64,000 bases of DNA from Aestuariibius violaceus (lineage in GTDB: Bacteria > Pseudomonadota > Alphaproteobacteria > Rhodobacterales > Rhodobacteraceae). Every line of letters begins with the position of its first letter. Within the stretch, counting starts at the first letter, position 1. Location: assembly GCF_040779325.2 (NCBI RefSeq), contig NZ_JBFONT020000006.1, forward strand, positions 98,996 through 162,995. Direction: 5' to 3'. The notes beneath the pieces are model-generated. The model was not told the origin of the DNA. It saw only the letters and a list, made by a program, of their open reading frames with translations, and searched no databases. Positions 52,005 through 61,007 of the stretch are shown piece after piece. The position numbers were made by a program, and so were the translations under genes.

Positions 52005-52622
52005 TCACCCGGCCATGAAAAGGCAAATCTCCGTGTAGTCCTCGACCTCGGGCAGGTCCGCCAGCCAGACCCAGCCGGCCGCCTTCGGGACGCCCTGCCA
52101 GGGCTCATCGCTGACCTCGGTCACCGTCACGAAGTCCCATCCGTCCCAAGTATCATGGTTTACGCTGAAGCCATCGCCCGTCTCGATCCAGCCCAGGATC
52201 TCGGCCTCCGCCTCGGGGGCGGCCAGGACGGGACGGCGCGGCTGCTGAAACCGATCACAGGACCATTCGGTGAACTCCGACCGCCCCAGCACCGGCTGCG
52301 ATGTGACCGCCCGGCGATACTCAAGCGAAAAAATCTGCGCGTCGTCCAAAGAGGTCGCGGATGTATCCACCTCGCACGCGAACGCGTCTTCCACCTCGAC
52401 GATCCGTGCCACGATCCGCGTATTCAGCTCCGACAGAACCGGCGCCTCTGTCGTACAATCGGAATTGTCGAACACCGCCTGCCCCAGCGGGGACGAGAAG
52501 CAATAGCCCACATCATTCCACATCGCGTTCCGCGAAAACCAGAGGTCATGGCAGTACTGCGCGGCCGCGGATTGTGCTGCGCCGATGCAGAGCAAAAATG
52601 TCCCGCTGAGAATCCGTCTCAT
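52005..52622 (-). CDS. Secreted Cys-rich protein, possibly DUF4453/YARHG-like
   Basis: A 205-residue protein with signal peptide MRRILSGTFLLCIGAAQSAAA and a mature start QYCHDLWFSRNAMWNDVGYC followed by FSSPLGQAVFDNSDC. That motif matches the YARHG/DUF4453-type domain known from Rhodobacteraceae secreted proteins, with its cysteine pair. The second half (WDGWDFVTVTEVSD, GWVWLADL) looks SH3-like. Function unknown. The start at 52622 has a weak ribosome binding site. It lies 89 bases upstream of soxB on the same strand. Confidence 0.72.
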   Translation of the reverse strand: MRRILSGTFLLCIGAAQSAAAQYCHDLWFSRNAMWNDVGYCFSSPLGQAVFDNSDCTTEAPVLSELNTRIVARIVEVEDAFACEVDTSATSLDDAQIFSLEYRRAVTSQPVLGRSEFTEWSCDRFQQPRRPVLAAPEAEAEILGWIETGDGFSVNHDTWDGWDFVTVTEVSDEPWQGVPKAAGWVWLADLPEVEDYTEICLFMAG

Positions 52623-52964
52623 ACAAAATCGCCCGAACGTGCCTTCGATGCGCTCAACAGACGGCACCTGCCGGCGCATCGTCAACCAGGATAAGGCGGC
52701 GCAGAACCAGAAATGGAATTCACCAATAAGCTCCATGGGGCTTATTGTTTCCAAATTTGGCCTCAATCTGTTGCGCAGCCTCCCCACCGCACGCTCCGTT
52801 ACTGGTGCAAACCGGGCCTCGATGTCCGACAGAAGTCCGACAAAAGGCCGACGGAAAGCCGCACGCTGTTTTTACTGCCTAGGTAGGCTTTAACACCCGA
52901 TTCGCGTTGCTATGGGCAGATACCGCCGCGCATCCCGTTAGGATCCAGTTCACAAAGAAGGCGC
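52623..52964. other. 342-base intergenic region with array C and a hairpin
   Basis: No credible gene. It contains CAATAAGC-TCCATGGG-GCTTATTG (52724-52747) followed by TTT and by the palindrome CCAAATTTGG, and the CCGAC array at 52826-52863. It separates glutamate dehydrogenase from the secreted-protein gene, both on the minus strand. Confidence 0.55.
52826..52863 (+). repeat. CCGAC array C, 11-bp period
   Basis: CCGAC at 52826, 52837 and 52848, then CCGCA at 52859: exact 11-base period and the same final CCGCA unit as array B. Confidence 0.75.
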
Positions 52965-54404
52965 TCAGAGGCCCTTCGACTGGTAGCTCGCCGCCACCTT
53001 GTCGATCGCAACGAGGTACCCGGCCGTACGCAGATCATCGACATCGTTGCGCGACCACCAGACCGACCGCATCGCCTGGTAGGCGCCCCGCATCGTGTCA
53101 TCGAGGCCGGACCGCACCAGCTCCAACTCGCCGGCGCCCTTCAAATACTTGTCCTTGAAGCCGTCGCTCAGTTGCCAGCCGATGCCGGTATCCGCGCTCA
53201 ACCGCTCCAGTTCCTTGACCAGCATGTGGTGTCGCGTCTCCTCCGCCCGGCGCTGCATCCGACCGAACCGGATGTGAGAGAGGTTCTTGACCCACTCGAA
53301 ATAGCTCACCGTCACACCGCCCGCATTGGCATAGAGGTCAGGAATGATGACCGTGCCCTTCTCCCGCAGGATCTCGTCGGCCCCCGCGGTAACCGGGCCA
53401 TTCGCCGCCTCGATGATCAACGGCGCCTTGATCCGCGCCGCATTCCCCTTGTGAATAACGCTCTCCAGGGCCGCCGGGATCAGGATATCGCACTCCGCCT
53501 CAAGCAGCGTGGCCCCGTCCTCGATATAGTGCAGGTCCGAAAAGCCCTTCACGCCGCCTTCCCGACCGACCCAGTCGCGGATGGCGTCCAGGTTCAGCCC
53601 GGCCTCGTCATAAAGCGCGCCGTCCCGTTCGATGACCGCGATGACCTTGGCGCCGTCCTCTTCGCTCAGGAACTTCGCGGCATGGTAGCCCACATTGCCA
53701 AGCCCTTGGACGATCACGCGCTTTCCGTCCAGGCTGCCGCTCAGGTTGGCCTTCGCGACGTCCTCCGGATTGCGAAAGAACTCCTGCAGCGCGTATTGCA
53801 CCCCGCGCCCCGTAGCCTCCACCCGGCCTGCGATCCCTCCGGCATTCAGCGGCTTGCCGGTGACGCAGGCACTGGCATTGATGTCGGTCGTGTTCATGCG
53901 CCGGTACTGGTCGACGATCCACGCCATCTCGCGCTCGCCAGTGCCCATATCGGGGGCGGGCACGTTCTGGCTGGGGTGGATCAGGTCGCGCTTGGCCAGC
54001 TCGTAGGCGAAGCGGCGGGTGATCAGCTCCATCTCCCGCTCGTCCCACTCGCGCGGGTCAATACAAAGGCCGCCCTTGGACCCTCCGAACGGCGTCTCGA
54101 CCAACGCGCATTTGTAGGTCATGAGCGATGCCAGCGCCTCAACCTCGTTCTGATTGACGGCGAGAGAGAAGCGGATGCCGCCCTTGACCGGCTCCATATG
54201 CTCGGAATGGACGGATCGGTACCCGGTAAACGTCTCCAGCCGTCCGCGCAGGCGCACCCCGAAGCGCACCGTGTAGGTCGCGTTGCAGACCCGGATCTTC
54301 TGGCCCAGCCCGGGCGGCAGATCCATCAGCGCCATCGCGCGCCCGACCATGATATCCACACTGTCGCGAAAGCTCGGCTCGGTCGGGGGGGCAGTCGTCG
54401 TCAT
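52965..54404 (-). CDS. gdhA: Glutamate dehydrogenase
   Basis: Interconverts glutamate and 2-oxoglutarate plus ammonia. The 479-residue protein is of the Glu/Leu/Phe/Val dehydrogenase family, with the substrate lysine motif PVKGGIRFS and the catalytic-lysine region ETPFGGSKGGLCIDP. The nucleotide-binding loop VIVQGLGNVGYHAAKF lies near 220-235, and SACVTGKPLNAGGIAGRVEATG precedes it. Cofactor preference cannot be read with certainty. Located downstream of a CtrA-type site. Confidence 0.95.
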   Translation of the reverse strand: MTTTAPPTEPSFRDSVDIMVGRAMALMDLPPGLGQKIRVCNATYTVRFGVRLRGRLETFTGYRSVHSEHMEPVKGGIRFSLAVNQNEVEALASLMTYKCALVETPFGGSKGGLCIDPREWDEREMELITRRFAYELAKRDLIHPSQNVPAPDMGTGEREMAWIVDQYRRMNTTDINASACVTGKPLNAGGIAGRVEATGRGVQYALQEFFRNPEDVAKANLSGSLDGKRVIVQGLGNVGYHAAKFLSEEDGAKVIAVIERDGALYDEAGLNLDAIRDWVGREGGVKGFSDLHYIEDGATLLEAECDILIPAALESVIHKGNAARIKAPLIIEAANGPVTAGADEILREKGTVIIPDLYANAGGVTVSYFEWVKNLSHIRFGRMQRRAEETRHHMLVKELERLSADTGIGWQLSDGFKDKYLKGAGELELVRSGLDDTMRGAYQAMRSVWWSRNDVDDLRTAGYLVAIDKVAASYQSKGL

Positions 54405-54759
54405 CGCCTTGGTCCTTGTCTAGTCTAGGCTGTTCTCGCGGCGCAGCCTAAGACCGGGCGCCGGTGCTGTCGCGTGGAATCTTTTTTCGTCTTTAAGGGT
54501 TAGTTAACGGGACCCCGGTAAGGTCCACTTCAGCGAGTCGCCCTCCCGTCTGACGCGAGATATCGCCAAAACTGTTTCCTCTTACCGGACAACGGCTTGC
54601 GAACAGGCCGACTGTCCCCCTTCCGCAAAGTCTCTGCCCGATTTTTGCCTTGTTTCGCCAAAATTTAGCCACGGGTGTTTGAACAAGTCTAAGTGTCGCG
54701 ACCCCCTCTGCTCGGGGTGAGTCGTCTGTCCGGCATTCCTGCGGCTGAAAGGTAGAAAA
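54405..54759. other. 355-base divergent regulatory region
   Basis: No credible gene. It lies between the divergent gdhA and tadG-like genes and contains the CtrA-type site at 54493-54508. Its 3' half is relatively AT-rich and probably carries the promoter of the Tad genes. Confidence 0.55.
54493..54508 (+). promoter_or_regulatory. CtrA-type binding site
   Basis: TTAA-GGGTTAG-TTAAC, an exact match to the CtrA consensus TTAA-N7-TTAAC. It is 252 bases upstream of the tadG-like gene and 89 upstream of gdhA. CtrA controls motility and pilus genes in Rhodobacteraceae, so the Tad genes are the likelier target. Confidence 0.7.
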
Positions 54760-56937
54760 ATGACGATTGTTTCATCCACGGCCCAAGCGCTCCGTGCGGG
54801 TGCGTCCGCGACCGCGATCGGCCGCGCTTTGACTTCCTTCCGCCGCGATGAAGACGGCAATATGACCGTCTTTAGTCTCTTTCTGCTGCTACTAATGTTG
54901 ATGGTTGGCGGCCTTGCCGTGGATTACATGCGTCTTGAGTCTGAACGTGTTGCTCTTCAAGGGACTATTGACCGAGCGGTGCTCGCAGCCGCCGATAAGC
55001 AGCAAAGCTTGGATCAGAGACAAGTCATCGAGGACTTCCTCGAAATCGAAGACCAAAGGTATCGCGTCAAAGACTCAGACATCAAGGTTCCAAGCGATGA
55101 ACAGCTTGCAAGGGGTGAAAGAACCGTCTCGGTCAAAGGTCGGGTAGAACTTGATACCCTGCTCATCCGTCTCGTTGGCATCGATCAGGTGGCGGCCGGT
55201 TCCGCTGCGACGGCAACGGAAAGCGCCATGAATGTCGAAGTCTCGCTCGTCCTCGACGTCTCGGGTTCGATGGATGACAATTCGACGACTAACGCGCCTA
55301 CGGTAACCGGAGACTCGAGCTATCTTGATGGATGTTCCGGGCTCTCCGAGCGGCCGAGCAATGACAACGCGATTGGCGAACCAGATCATTGCGGACGTAT
55401 TGGCGCCATGCGTGAAGCAGCAAGAGTTTTCGTGGAAACGGCTATTCCCGAACCACAGAGTGCGTCAGACGCGGCGATTACGTCGATCTCGATCATTCCT
55501 TACAACGCTCAGGTGGTTCTTCCAGACAACCTTTTCGCGGCGTTCAACGTCACCAGAGATCATTCTACGTCGCAGTGCGTAAATTTCACCTATGGCACGA
55601 ACGGTGGGGGAGGGCAGATGGGCACTCTTGCGCTAAGCCCGAGCGAGAGCATCGAGCAGATGGCGCATGTCGACTCGCGGGAGCGTGGATACGAAGACCA
55701 CCCCGACTACAACAATGCAGAGCAACGGATCGTGGGTCCGCTCTGCAATCGGTCCCTGGTTGATGCAAACGGAAATCCCATTGCTCCGGGCACCGATGCA
55801 AACGGGAACCCGATAACAACCGAGCTCAATGCCATCATGCCGCTTGAGACAGATGCGGATGTGTTGCTCGACTATATCGATACGCTCCAGGCTGATGGCG
55901 CCACAGGCATCGATATCGGAGCAAAGTGGGGGCTAGCGCTTCTGGATCCAGCCGCACGGCCGGCAATCGCCGCATCGCTCGATAACATCGTCAGCGATAG
56001 GCCTTATGATTACAGCCGGATTGGGGGGACGACCCGTAAGGTCTTCGTGATCATGACGGATGGGAAGATGAACCGCAAGCCATCGCTCCGCGACGAGATG
56101 CGGCAAGACGGGACGATGTCTAACTTCTTCTATGACGAAGATAGCAACAGGGCCTCCATCTTACTTCGCGGTGGCGAATTCCGTGACCCAGTCCAAAGCG
56201 CCAACCACATTGCAACCGGCACTTACGACGATACGCAGGATGTCTGGTACTGGGTCAGTGAAGAGCGAGTTATGCCGTGGCCAGATACCGACTACGCGCG
56301 TATCGCTTGGGACTATCTGCGGAACAACAACCAAGGCCGGAACTACCGCTGGAACGAAAACTACCTCGTGGACATGATGGTCGTCGGGGAAAGTGGCCAC
56401 AATGGCCAGACTATAACTCAGGAAGACTTCGACGAGTGGGAGAAGAGGGATGACTGGGACATCCTCTACCCTGTTGACATAACGGATCCCCTGACACCAA
56501 CGCGCCAGCTCGAACGGCTTACATGGCTCGACGTGTTTGATCGCTGGGAGGCTCCAGACTTTGTCGATATCTACCAGGATATCTGGGACAAACGAAATAA
56601 CAACAATGACAGGACATACTTCACCCAGAATGAATGGGACGTTTATCGCCAGCCGCACGGAAATGGCGTTAGCAGCACCATCAATAGCGTTGGAAACGCC
56701 AATCTGAGGAAGCTTTGTTCCCTCGCCCGCGATGAAGGGATTGAAGTGTATGGCGTCACCCTAAACATGAGCTCTGGCTCGACCGCGCGTAACCTGATCG
56801 AGGAATGTGTCTGGGGCACCGCTGGTGCGAACACAAATGATCGTTTTCAGAACGTTAGTGACGCTAACCTCCAAGAATTGGTCACTGTGTTTGAAAAAAT
56901 TGCGAAAAACATCGCTGAACTCCGGTTGACTGAATGA
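54760..56937 (+). CDS. TadG-like protein with von Willebrand domain
   Basis: A 725-residue membrane-anchored protein. An N-terminal cytoplasmic stub (RRDEDGNMTVFSLF) leads into one membrane helix (SLFLLLLMLMVGGLAVDYMR) typical of Tad minor pilins. A large extracytoplasmic region follows, with a von Willebrand domain whose MIDAS reads LVLDVSGSMDDN near 162-173 and a long insertion rich in Asn/Asp (DANGNP twice, NNNQGRNYRWNEN). It would be part of the Tad pilus assembly or tip. AAAGGTAGAAAA precedes the start. GC content is clearly lower than that of flanking genes. Confidence 0.85.
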   Translation: MTIVSSTAQALRAGASATAIGRALTSFRRDEDGNMTVFSLFLLLLMLMVGGLAVDYMRLESERVALQGTIDRAVLAAADKQQSLDQRQVIEDFLEIEDQRYRVKDSDIKVPSDEQLARGERTVSVKGRVELDTLLIRLVGIDQVAAGSAATATESAMNVEVSLVLDVSGSMDDNSTTNAPTVTGDSSYLDGCSGLSERPSNDNAIGEPDHCGRIGAMREAARVFVETAIPEPQSASDAAITSISIIPYNAQVVLPDNLFAAFNVTRDHSTSQCVNFTYGTNGGGGQMGTLALSPSESIEQMAHVDSRERGYEDHPDYNNAEQRIVGPLCNRSLVDANGNPIAPGTDANGNPITTELNAIMPLETDADVLLDYIDTLQADGATGIDIGAKWGLALLDPAARPAIAASLDNIVSDRPYDYSRIGGTTRKVFVIMTDGKMNRKPSLRDEMRQDGTMSNFFYDEDSNRASILLRGGEFRDPVQSANHIATGTYDDTQDVWYWVSEERVMPWPDTDYARIAWDYLRNNNQGRNYRWNENYLVDMMVVGESGHNGQTITQEDFDEWEKRDDWDILYPVDITDPLTPTRQLERLTWLDVFDRWEAPDFVDIYQDIWDKRNNNNDRTYFTQNEWDVYRQPHGNGVSSTINSVGNANLRKLCSLARDEGIEVYGVTLNMSSGSTARNLIEECVWGTAGANTNDRFQNVSDANLQELVTVFEKIAKNIAELRLTE

Positions 56938-57557
56938 TGGTAGCTTTTGCAAGATCAAATCACGCGATTTGGCGGCACTTCCGTCATTTCCGCAAACAGG
57001 AAAATGGCAGCTCGACAATTGAGTTTGCCATTCTCTTTCCACCAGTAATTCTTCTATTCTTGGCAGCCGTTGAAGTTGGGCTTTATTCAATGCGACATGT
57101 CGCTTTGGAGCGCGGGACGGATATTTCGGTTCGCGCGATCCGTCTTAATCTCGTAGGACTTGACATTGAAGATGGCTTAACATCAGACATACTTCGTGAT
57201 CTGGTCTGTGCGAGCAGCTTCATGATCCCGAATTGTCAAAACTCTGTAAGGGTTCAACTTACTAGGTTGGATCCAGAAGATGTTGGGACGCAGCTATCTG
57301 ATTTCCAGGGCAGGACTGTAGACTGCGTTGATCGAGATTCCGGCAGCCCAATGCCAGTCGTACCTTATGGACCACCTGCGTCGAATGAACTGATGGTTGT
57401 CCGGGTATGTGCGATATTCGACCCGGTCTTTCCAACAACTGGCTTTTTCGCAAACCCAATACCCAAGCAACCAAATACCCCTGACATGTACGCGCTTGTC
57501 TCAACCTCCGCCTTTGCAGTGGAACCTATTCCGAATACTACCAACGGAGCTTCGTAA
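56934..57557 (+). CDS. TadE-like minor pilin
   Basis: A 207-residue single-pass protein. The TadE pattern is ENGSSTIEFAILFPPVILLF with the glutamate at position +5 of the helix, followed by EVGLYSMRHVALERGTDISV, a periplasmic alpha-helical tail and a beta-rich C-terminal part. It overlaps the tadG-like gene by 4 bases and is followed after two bases by a second TadE-like gene. Confidence 0.85.
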   Translation: MMVAFARSNHAIWRHFRHFRKQENGSSTIEFAILFPPVILLFLAAVEVGLYSMRHVALERGTDISVRAIRLNLVGLDIEDGLTSDILRDLVCASSFMIPNCQNSVRVQLTRLDPEDVGTQLSDFQGRTVDCVDRDSGSPMPVVPYGPPASNELMVVRVCAIFDPVFPTTGFFANPIPKQPNTPDMYALVSTSAFAVEPIPNTTNGAS

Positions 57558-57559
57558 GT

Positions 57560-58162
57560 ATGAAATATGACATTTCAAAGTTTCGTGATAATGAAGACGG
57601 CGGAGTATCTGTAGAGGTTGCTATCCTTTTCCCCATACTCGCTTGGGCTTTTCTCGTTTGCTTCATCTGGTTTGACAGTTTTCGTCTTAAAACAATTGAC
57701 AGACAAGCTGCCGAAACGATTGCGGATATCATCAGCCGAGAAAATGTTGCTATAAGCCCGGAGTTCCTGACCGGCATGCATGATCTCCTGCGACTGCTTA
57801 CACGGACTACCGCCGAGCCCCAGTTGGTGGTGTCCAGCTTTTCTTTCGACGGCACTGATTATGTTCTCGAATGGTCGGAGGCACGCGGCTCCGGCGCCAG
57901 TCGACTGACAGAGGCTGATATTCCACTTATCGAAGAAGAGCTGCCGATCCTGGATGATACGAATACCGTTATCGTCGTTCAAACTGCGACCGATTATCGC
58001 CCGATCATTCAATTCGATATCCTTGGTTTCAGTCAGACAATCACAGACTTTGAACTGACACAGTTCATTCGGGTCAATCCAAGACGCGCGACGGAAATAT
58101 GCTACGACGAATGCACGACCAACAATGATGGTACCGACGGTGACGGTACGGACAATATCTAG
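57560..58162 (+). CDS. TadE-like minor pilin, second
   Basis: A 200-residue protein with the TadE helix GGVSVEVAILFPILAWAFLV after a short cytoplasmic stub DNEDG, then a periplasmic domain ending in an Asp/Thr/Gly-rich tail (NNDGTDGDGTDN) that may bind calcium. It shows little identity to its neighbour beyond the helix, so the two are distinct minor pilins. Last of the three Tad genes; the rest of the apparatus (tadABC, rcp, flp) is not in the window. Confidence 0.85.
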   Translation: MKYDISKFRDNEDGGVSVEVAILFPILAWAFLVCFIWFDSFRLKTIDRQAAETIADIISRENVAISPEFLTGMHDLLRLLTRTTAEPQLVVSSFSFDGTDYVLEWSEARGSGASRLTEADIPLIEEELPILDDTNTVIVVQTATDYRPIIQFDILGFSQTITDFELTQFIRVNPRRATEICYDECTTNNDGTDGDGTDNI

Positions 58163-58629
58163 CGTTTAGGTAGCCGCGCGGCGATCATCTCTGCCATCGC
58201 GGTCGCGGCTGGTTTTGGTGTAACACCCCCGATCCCCACATGGCGTCCGCTACGCCACCAAAGACCAAGCACCCAAGCACGCGAGCGTGGCTTGGTCAGA
58301 CGGATCGAGAAGCCATTTGATGGCTTGAACGCGAATAACCCGCGATCGACGCGCTCAATCTCATCCAGTTGTGCGATGACCCGGCCCGTCCCTTCTTCTT
58401 CCAGACACTCGTTAGTAAGCACGATGGCTTTCGACGTTGCTCGACGCAAAGCCTCCGCGGTGACAAGTGCTCCGACACCAAAGGCGACAAGAAGGGTCCG
58501 GTGACCAAGCCCTGAAGCTCCAACAAACGCCAGATAAACCAGCAGGACACCAAGAAACAGCAGGCATCCGTAAGCCAAGTATCGGCGTGGCGGCGACGGG
58601 CGTAGAATCATCAGGACAGGTTGTGTCAC
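58159..58629 (-). CDS. Small membrane protein with PH-like domain
   Basis: A 156-residue protein with two adjacent membrane helices (YGCLLFLGVLLVYLAFVG and LLVAFGVGALVTAEAL) and a C-terminal cytoplasmic beta-rich domain (IVLTNECLEEEGTGRVIAQL, then LFAFKPSNGFSIRLTK) resembling bacterial PH domains. The GTG start at 58629 overlaps the TetR gene's stop (GTGA). Function unknown. Convergent with the Tad genes. Confidence 0.7.
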   Translation of the reverse strand: MTQPVLMILRPSPPRRYLAYGCLLFLGVLLVYLAFVGASGLGHRTLLVAFGVGALVTAEALRRATSKAIVLTNECLEEEGTGRVIAQLDEIERVDRGLFAFKPSNGFSIRLTKPRSRAWVLGLWWRSGRHVGIGGVTPKPAATAMAEMIAARLPKR

Positions 58630-59267
58630 GACGCGCGCGCCGCCAGAACCGAGGTGGGCAGTTCCGCGCCTTCGATCGGTAACACGGCCACCATATTGCG
58701 CACCATCGCCCAATAAAGCTCCTCGATCCGCCCGACCGACAAACGCCCACCCTCCCGATACCAGTTGCTGATCCCGGTCAGCATCGCGATCAGCGCTAGC
58801 GTGGTGATCTTGGTGTCCGCAACCGCAAACGCTCCTTCCTCCACGCCCTGCCGCAGGATCCCCTCAAGCTCGTCTTCGTAGAGGCGCCGCAACCGCTCGA
58901 CCTCCTGAAAGTTCTCGGGCTCCAGGTTGCGCAATTCCATATAGGAGACAAAGACCTGCTGCCCCCGTGGCAGATGAAACCGGATGTGGAACCGGGTGAA
59001 CTCCTCAAGCCGCTCAAGGGCGGAGCCGCCGCCCGCCGAGGTCACGCGGGACTCCAGAAGCTCTTCCATGTGAGAGCGCATGAGATCGAACAGAAGGCTC
59101 TGCTTATCAGGCGTGTAATTATAAAGCGCCCCGGCCTGGATCCCCACCTCGGCCGCGATCTGCCGCATGGAGACGGCCGCAAAGCCGTGGCGCGCGATCA
59201 GCCGCAGTGCCGCCTCACGTACTTTCGGGCCTGTGATCTCGGAATGGGAACCCGCCTTGCGCCCCAT
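58626..59267 (-). CDS. TetR-family transcriptional regulator
   Basis: A 213-residue repressor: N-terminal helix-turn-helix (REAALRLIARHGFAAVSMRQ then IAAEVGIQAGALYNYTPDK) and a C-terminal helical ligand domain. A 16-bp palindrome TTGAACG-CT-CGTTCAA lies 13 bases upstream, which is probably its operator. The ligand domain contains ELRNLEPENFQEVERLRR, seen in TetR regulators of acyl-CoA metabolism. It is coupled to the PH-like gene. Confidence 0.9.
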   Translation of the reverse strand: MGRKAGSHSEITGPKVREAALRLIARHGFAAVSMRQIAAEVGIQAGALYNYTPDKQSLLFDLMRSHMEELLESRVTSAGGGSALERLEEFTRFHIRFHLPRGQQVFVSYMELRNLEPENFQEVERLRRLYEDELEGILRQGVEEGAFAVADTKITTLALIAMLTGISNWYREGGRLSVGRIEELYWAMVRNMVAVLPIEGAELPTSVLAARAS

Positions 59268-59279
59268 CTCGCCCTCTAA

Positions 59280-59295
59280 TTGAACGCTCGTTCAA
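59280..59295. promoter_or_regulatory. TetR-type palindromic operator
   Basis: TTGAACG-CT-CGTTCAA, a perfect 7-bp inverted repeat with a 2-base centre, 13 bases upstream of the TetR gene and 73 upstream of the lipoprotein gene. Position and symmetry indicate an autoregulatory operator. Confidence 0.7.
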
Positions 59296-59367
59296 ATCCA
59301 AGGTGCCCTTGCCCCGGCTTTGGTGCAAGCCTAATCTCGCGAAAGCGATGGCAAGGATCCGACCCAC

Positions 59368-59655
59368 GTGCGAGCGACCCTCCTCATTCCCCTCATCCTC
59401 GCTGCCTGCACCCAGTTTCCCGAGCTTGACGCACGGCTCGACGACGCCTCACTCACAGCCCCCTATCCGACGCTCGCCCCGCTGGACCAGTTGCTGGCGC
59501 AGGCAGACCAGACCGGCTTCGACCCGACCGCGTCGCTTGAGGCCCGGGCGGACGCCTTACGCGCCAGGGCGGCGCGTCTCCGCGCACCGGTGATCGAACC
59601 GCGCCTGCGTCGCCGCATGCTCCAGTCCATCACGTTGCAGCAGCGTGGGGTCTAA
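59368..59655 (+). CDS. Small predicted lipoprotein
   Basis: A 95-residue protein with lipoprotein signal (RATLLIPLILAAC, Cys14) and a helical, Arg/Ala/Leu-rich mature chain (LEARADALRARAARLRAPVI) likely to form a coiled coil. GTG start at 59368. Family unknown; it sits alone between the TetR gene and hom. Confidence 0.65.
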   Translation: MRATLLIPLILAACTQFPELDARLDDASLTAPYPTLAPLDQLLAQADQTGFDPTASLEARADALRARAARLRAPVIEPRLRRRMLQSITLQQRGV

Positions 59656-59697
59656 GCTAACAGCGTCCCGAACCACTGGACGCTTCGGGATACCCTC

Positions 59698-60984
59698 ATG
59701 ACCAACCCACTCAGGCTCGGCATTGCAGGATTGGGAACGGTCGGGACGGGCGTCGTCAGAATCATCCAGACCCATGCCGAGATGCTGGCGCAGCGCGCCG
59801 GGCGACCCGTTGAGATCACGGCCGTTTCGGCGCGCAGCAAGGAGAAAGACCGGGGCATACCCCTCGGCGACTATGCGTGGGAGGATGATCTGGTCGACCT
59901 CGCGAGCCGGGACGATGTCGATGTTCTGGTCGAACTTATCGGTGGCGATGCGGGGCCAGCGAAGCAAGCCGCCGAGAAGGCGCTTCTCGCCGGCAAGGAC
60001 GTGGTGACCGCAAACAAGGCGATGCTCGCGCTTCACGGTCAGGCCCTGGCCGAGGCGGCCGAGGCGGCAGGCGCCGTTCTGCGGTTTGAGGCGGCGGTGG
60101 CGGGCGGTATCCCGTGTGTAAAGGCGCTGACAGAAGGGCTTGCCGGGAACGAGATCAAGCGGGTGCTCGGCGTCATGAACGGCACCTGCAACTATATTCT
60201 GACCCGGATGGAGCAGGCCGGCCTCCCCTACGAGGAAGTCTTCGCCGAGGCAGAAAGCCTGGGCTATCTCGAGGCCGACCCGACGCTTGATGTCGGCGGC
60301 ATCGATGCCGGACACAAGCTCGCCCTTCTCGCAGCTATCGCCTTCGGAACACAGCCGAATTTTGATGGTCTCGCCATCGAGGGAATCGAACGGGTCGCAA
60401 TCGAGGATATCCGGCACGCGGCGGATATGGGCTTTCGCATCAAGCTCCTGGGCGTGGCCCAGATGACCGGCCGCGGCCTCGTCCAGCGGATGTCGCCCTG
60501 CCTGGTGCCCGCAGGATCACCGCTGGGCCAGCTGCAGGGCGCGACCAACATGGTGGTCATCGAAGGCGACGCCTCGGGCCAGATCGTCCTGCGCGGCGCC
60601 GGTGCTGGTGAAGGCCCGACTGCTAGCGCCGTTCTCTCCGATGTGATGGACATCGCTCGCGGCACCCGCCTTTCGACCTTCGGGCAACCGGCGATCGCCC
60701 TGCGCAAGGTCCGCTCCGCGATGAGTTCCGTCCCCGCCCCCTACTACCTGCGGATGACCCTGATCGATAAGCCAGGCGCCTTGGCCAAGATCGCGACCGT
60801 GCTGGGCGACGCTGGCATCTCGATCGACCGGATGCGCCAGATGGATCATGAAGAAGCGCTCGCGCCGGTCCTGATCGTCACTCACAGGACGACGCGCATA
60901 GCCCTCGACGAGGCGCTTGATGCGATGGCCGGAACTGGCGTCATGCAAGGCGATCCTGTCGCCCTCAGGATCGAAGCTGTCTGA
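59698..60984 (+). CDS. hom: Homoserine dehydrogenase
   Basis: Reduces aspartate semialdehyde to homoserine for threonine and methionine. The 428-residue protein has the Rossmann motif GIAGLGTVGTGVV near 8-20, the catalytic domain (VAGGIPCVKALTEGL and VMNGTCNYILTRM) and a C-terminal ACT domain (LRMTLIDKPGALAKIATVL) for feedback control. It precedes glpX and recJ, and the three are probably one transcript. Confidence 0.97.
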   Translation: MTNPLRLGIAGLGTVGTGVVRIIQTHAEMLAQRAGRPVEITAVSARSKEKDRGIPLGDYAWEDDLVDLASRDDVDVLVELIGGDAGPAKQAAEKALLAGKDVVTANKAMLALHGQALAEAAEAAGAVLRFEAAVAGGIPCVKALTEGLAGNEIKRVLGVMNGTCNYILTRMEQAGLPYEEVFAEAESLGYLEADPTLDVGGIDAGHKLALLAAIAFGTQPNFDGLAIEGIERVAIEDIRHAADMGFRIKLLGVAQMTGRGLVQRMSPCLVPAGSPLGQLQGATNMVVIEGDASGQIVLRGAGAGEGPTASAVLSDVMDIARGTRLSTFGQPAIALRKVRSAMSSVPAPYYLRMTLIDKPGALAKIATVLGDAGISIDRMRQMDHEEALAPVLIVTHRTTRIALDEALDAMAGTGVMQGDPVALRIEAV

Positions 60985-61007
60985 TCATTTTTGAAGGAGA
61001 ACTTGCC

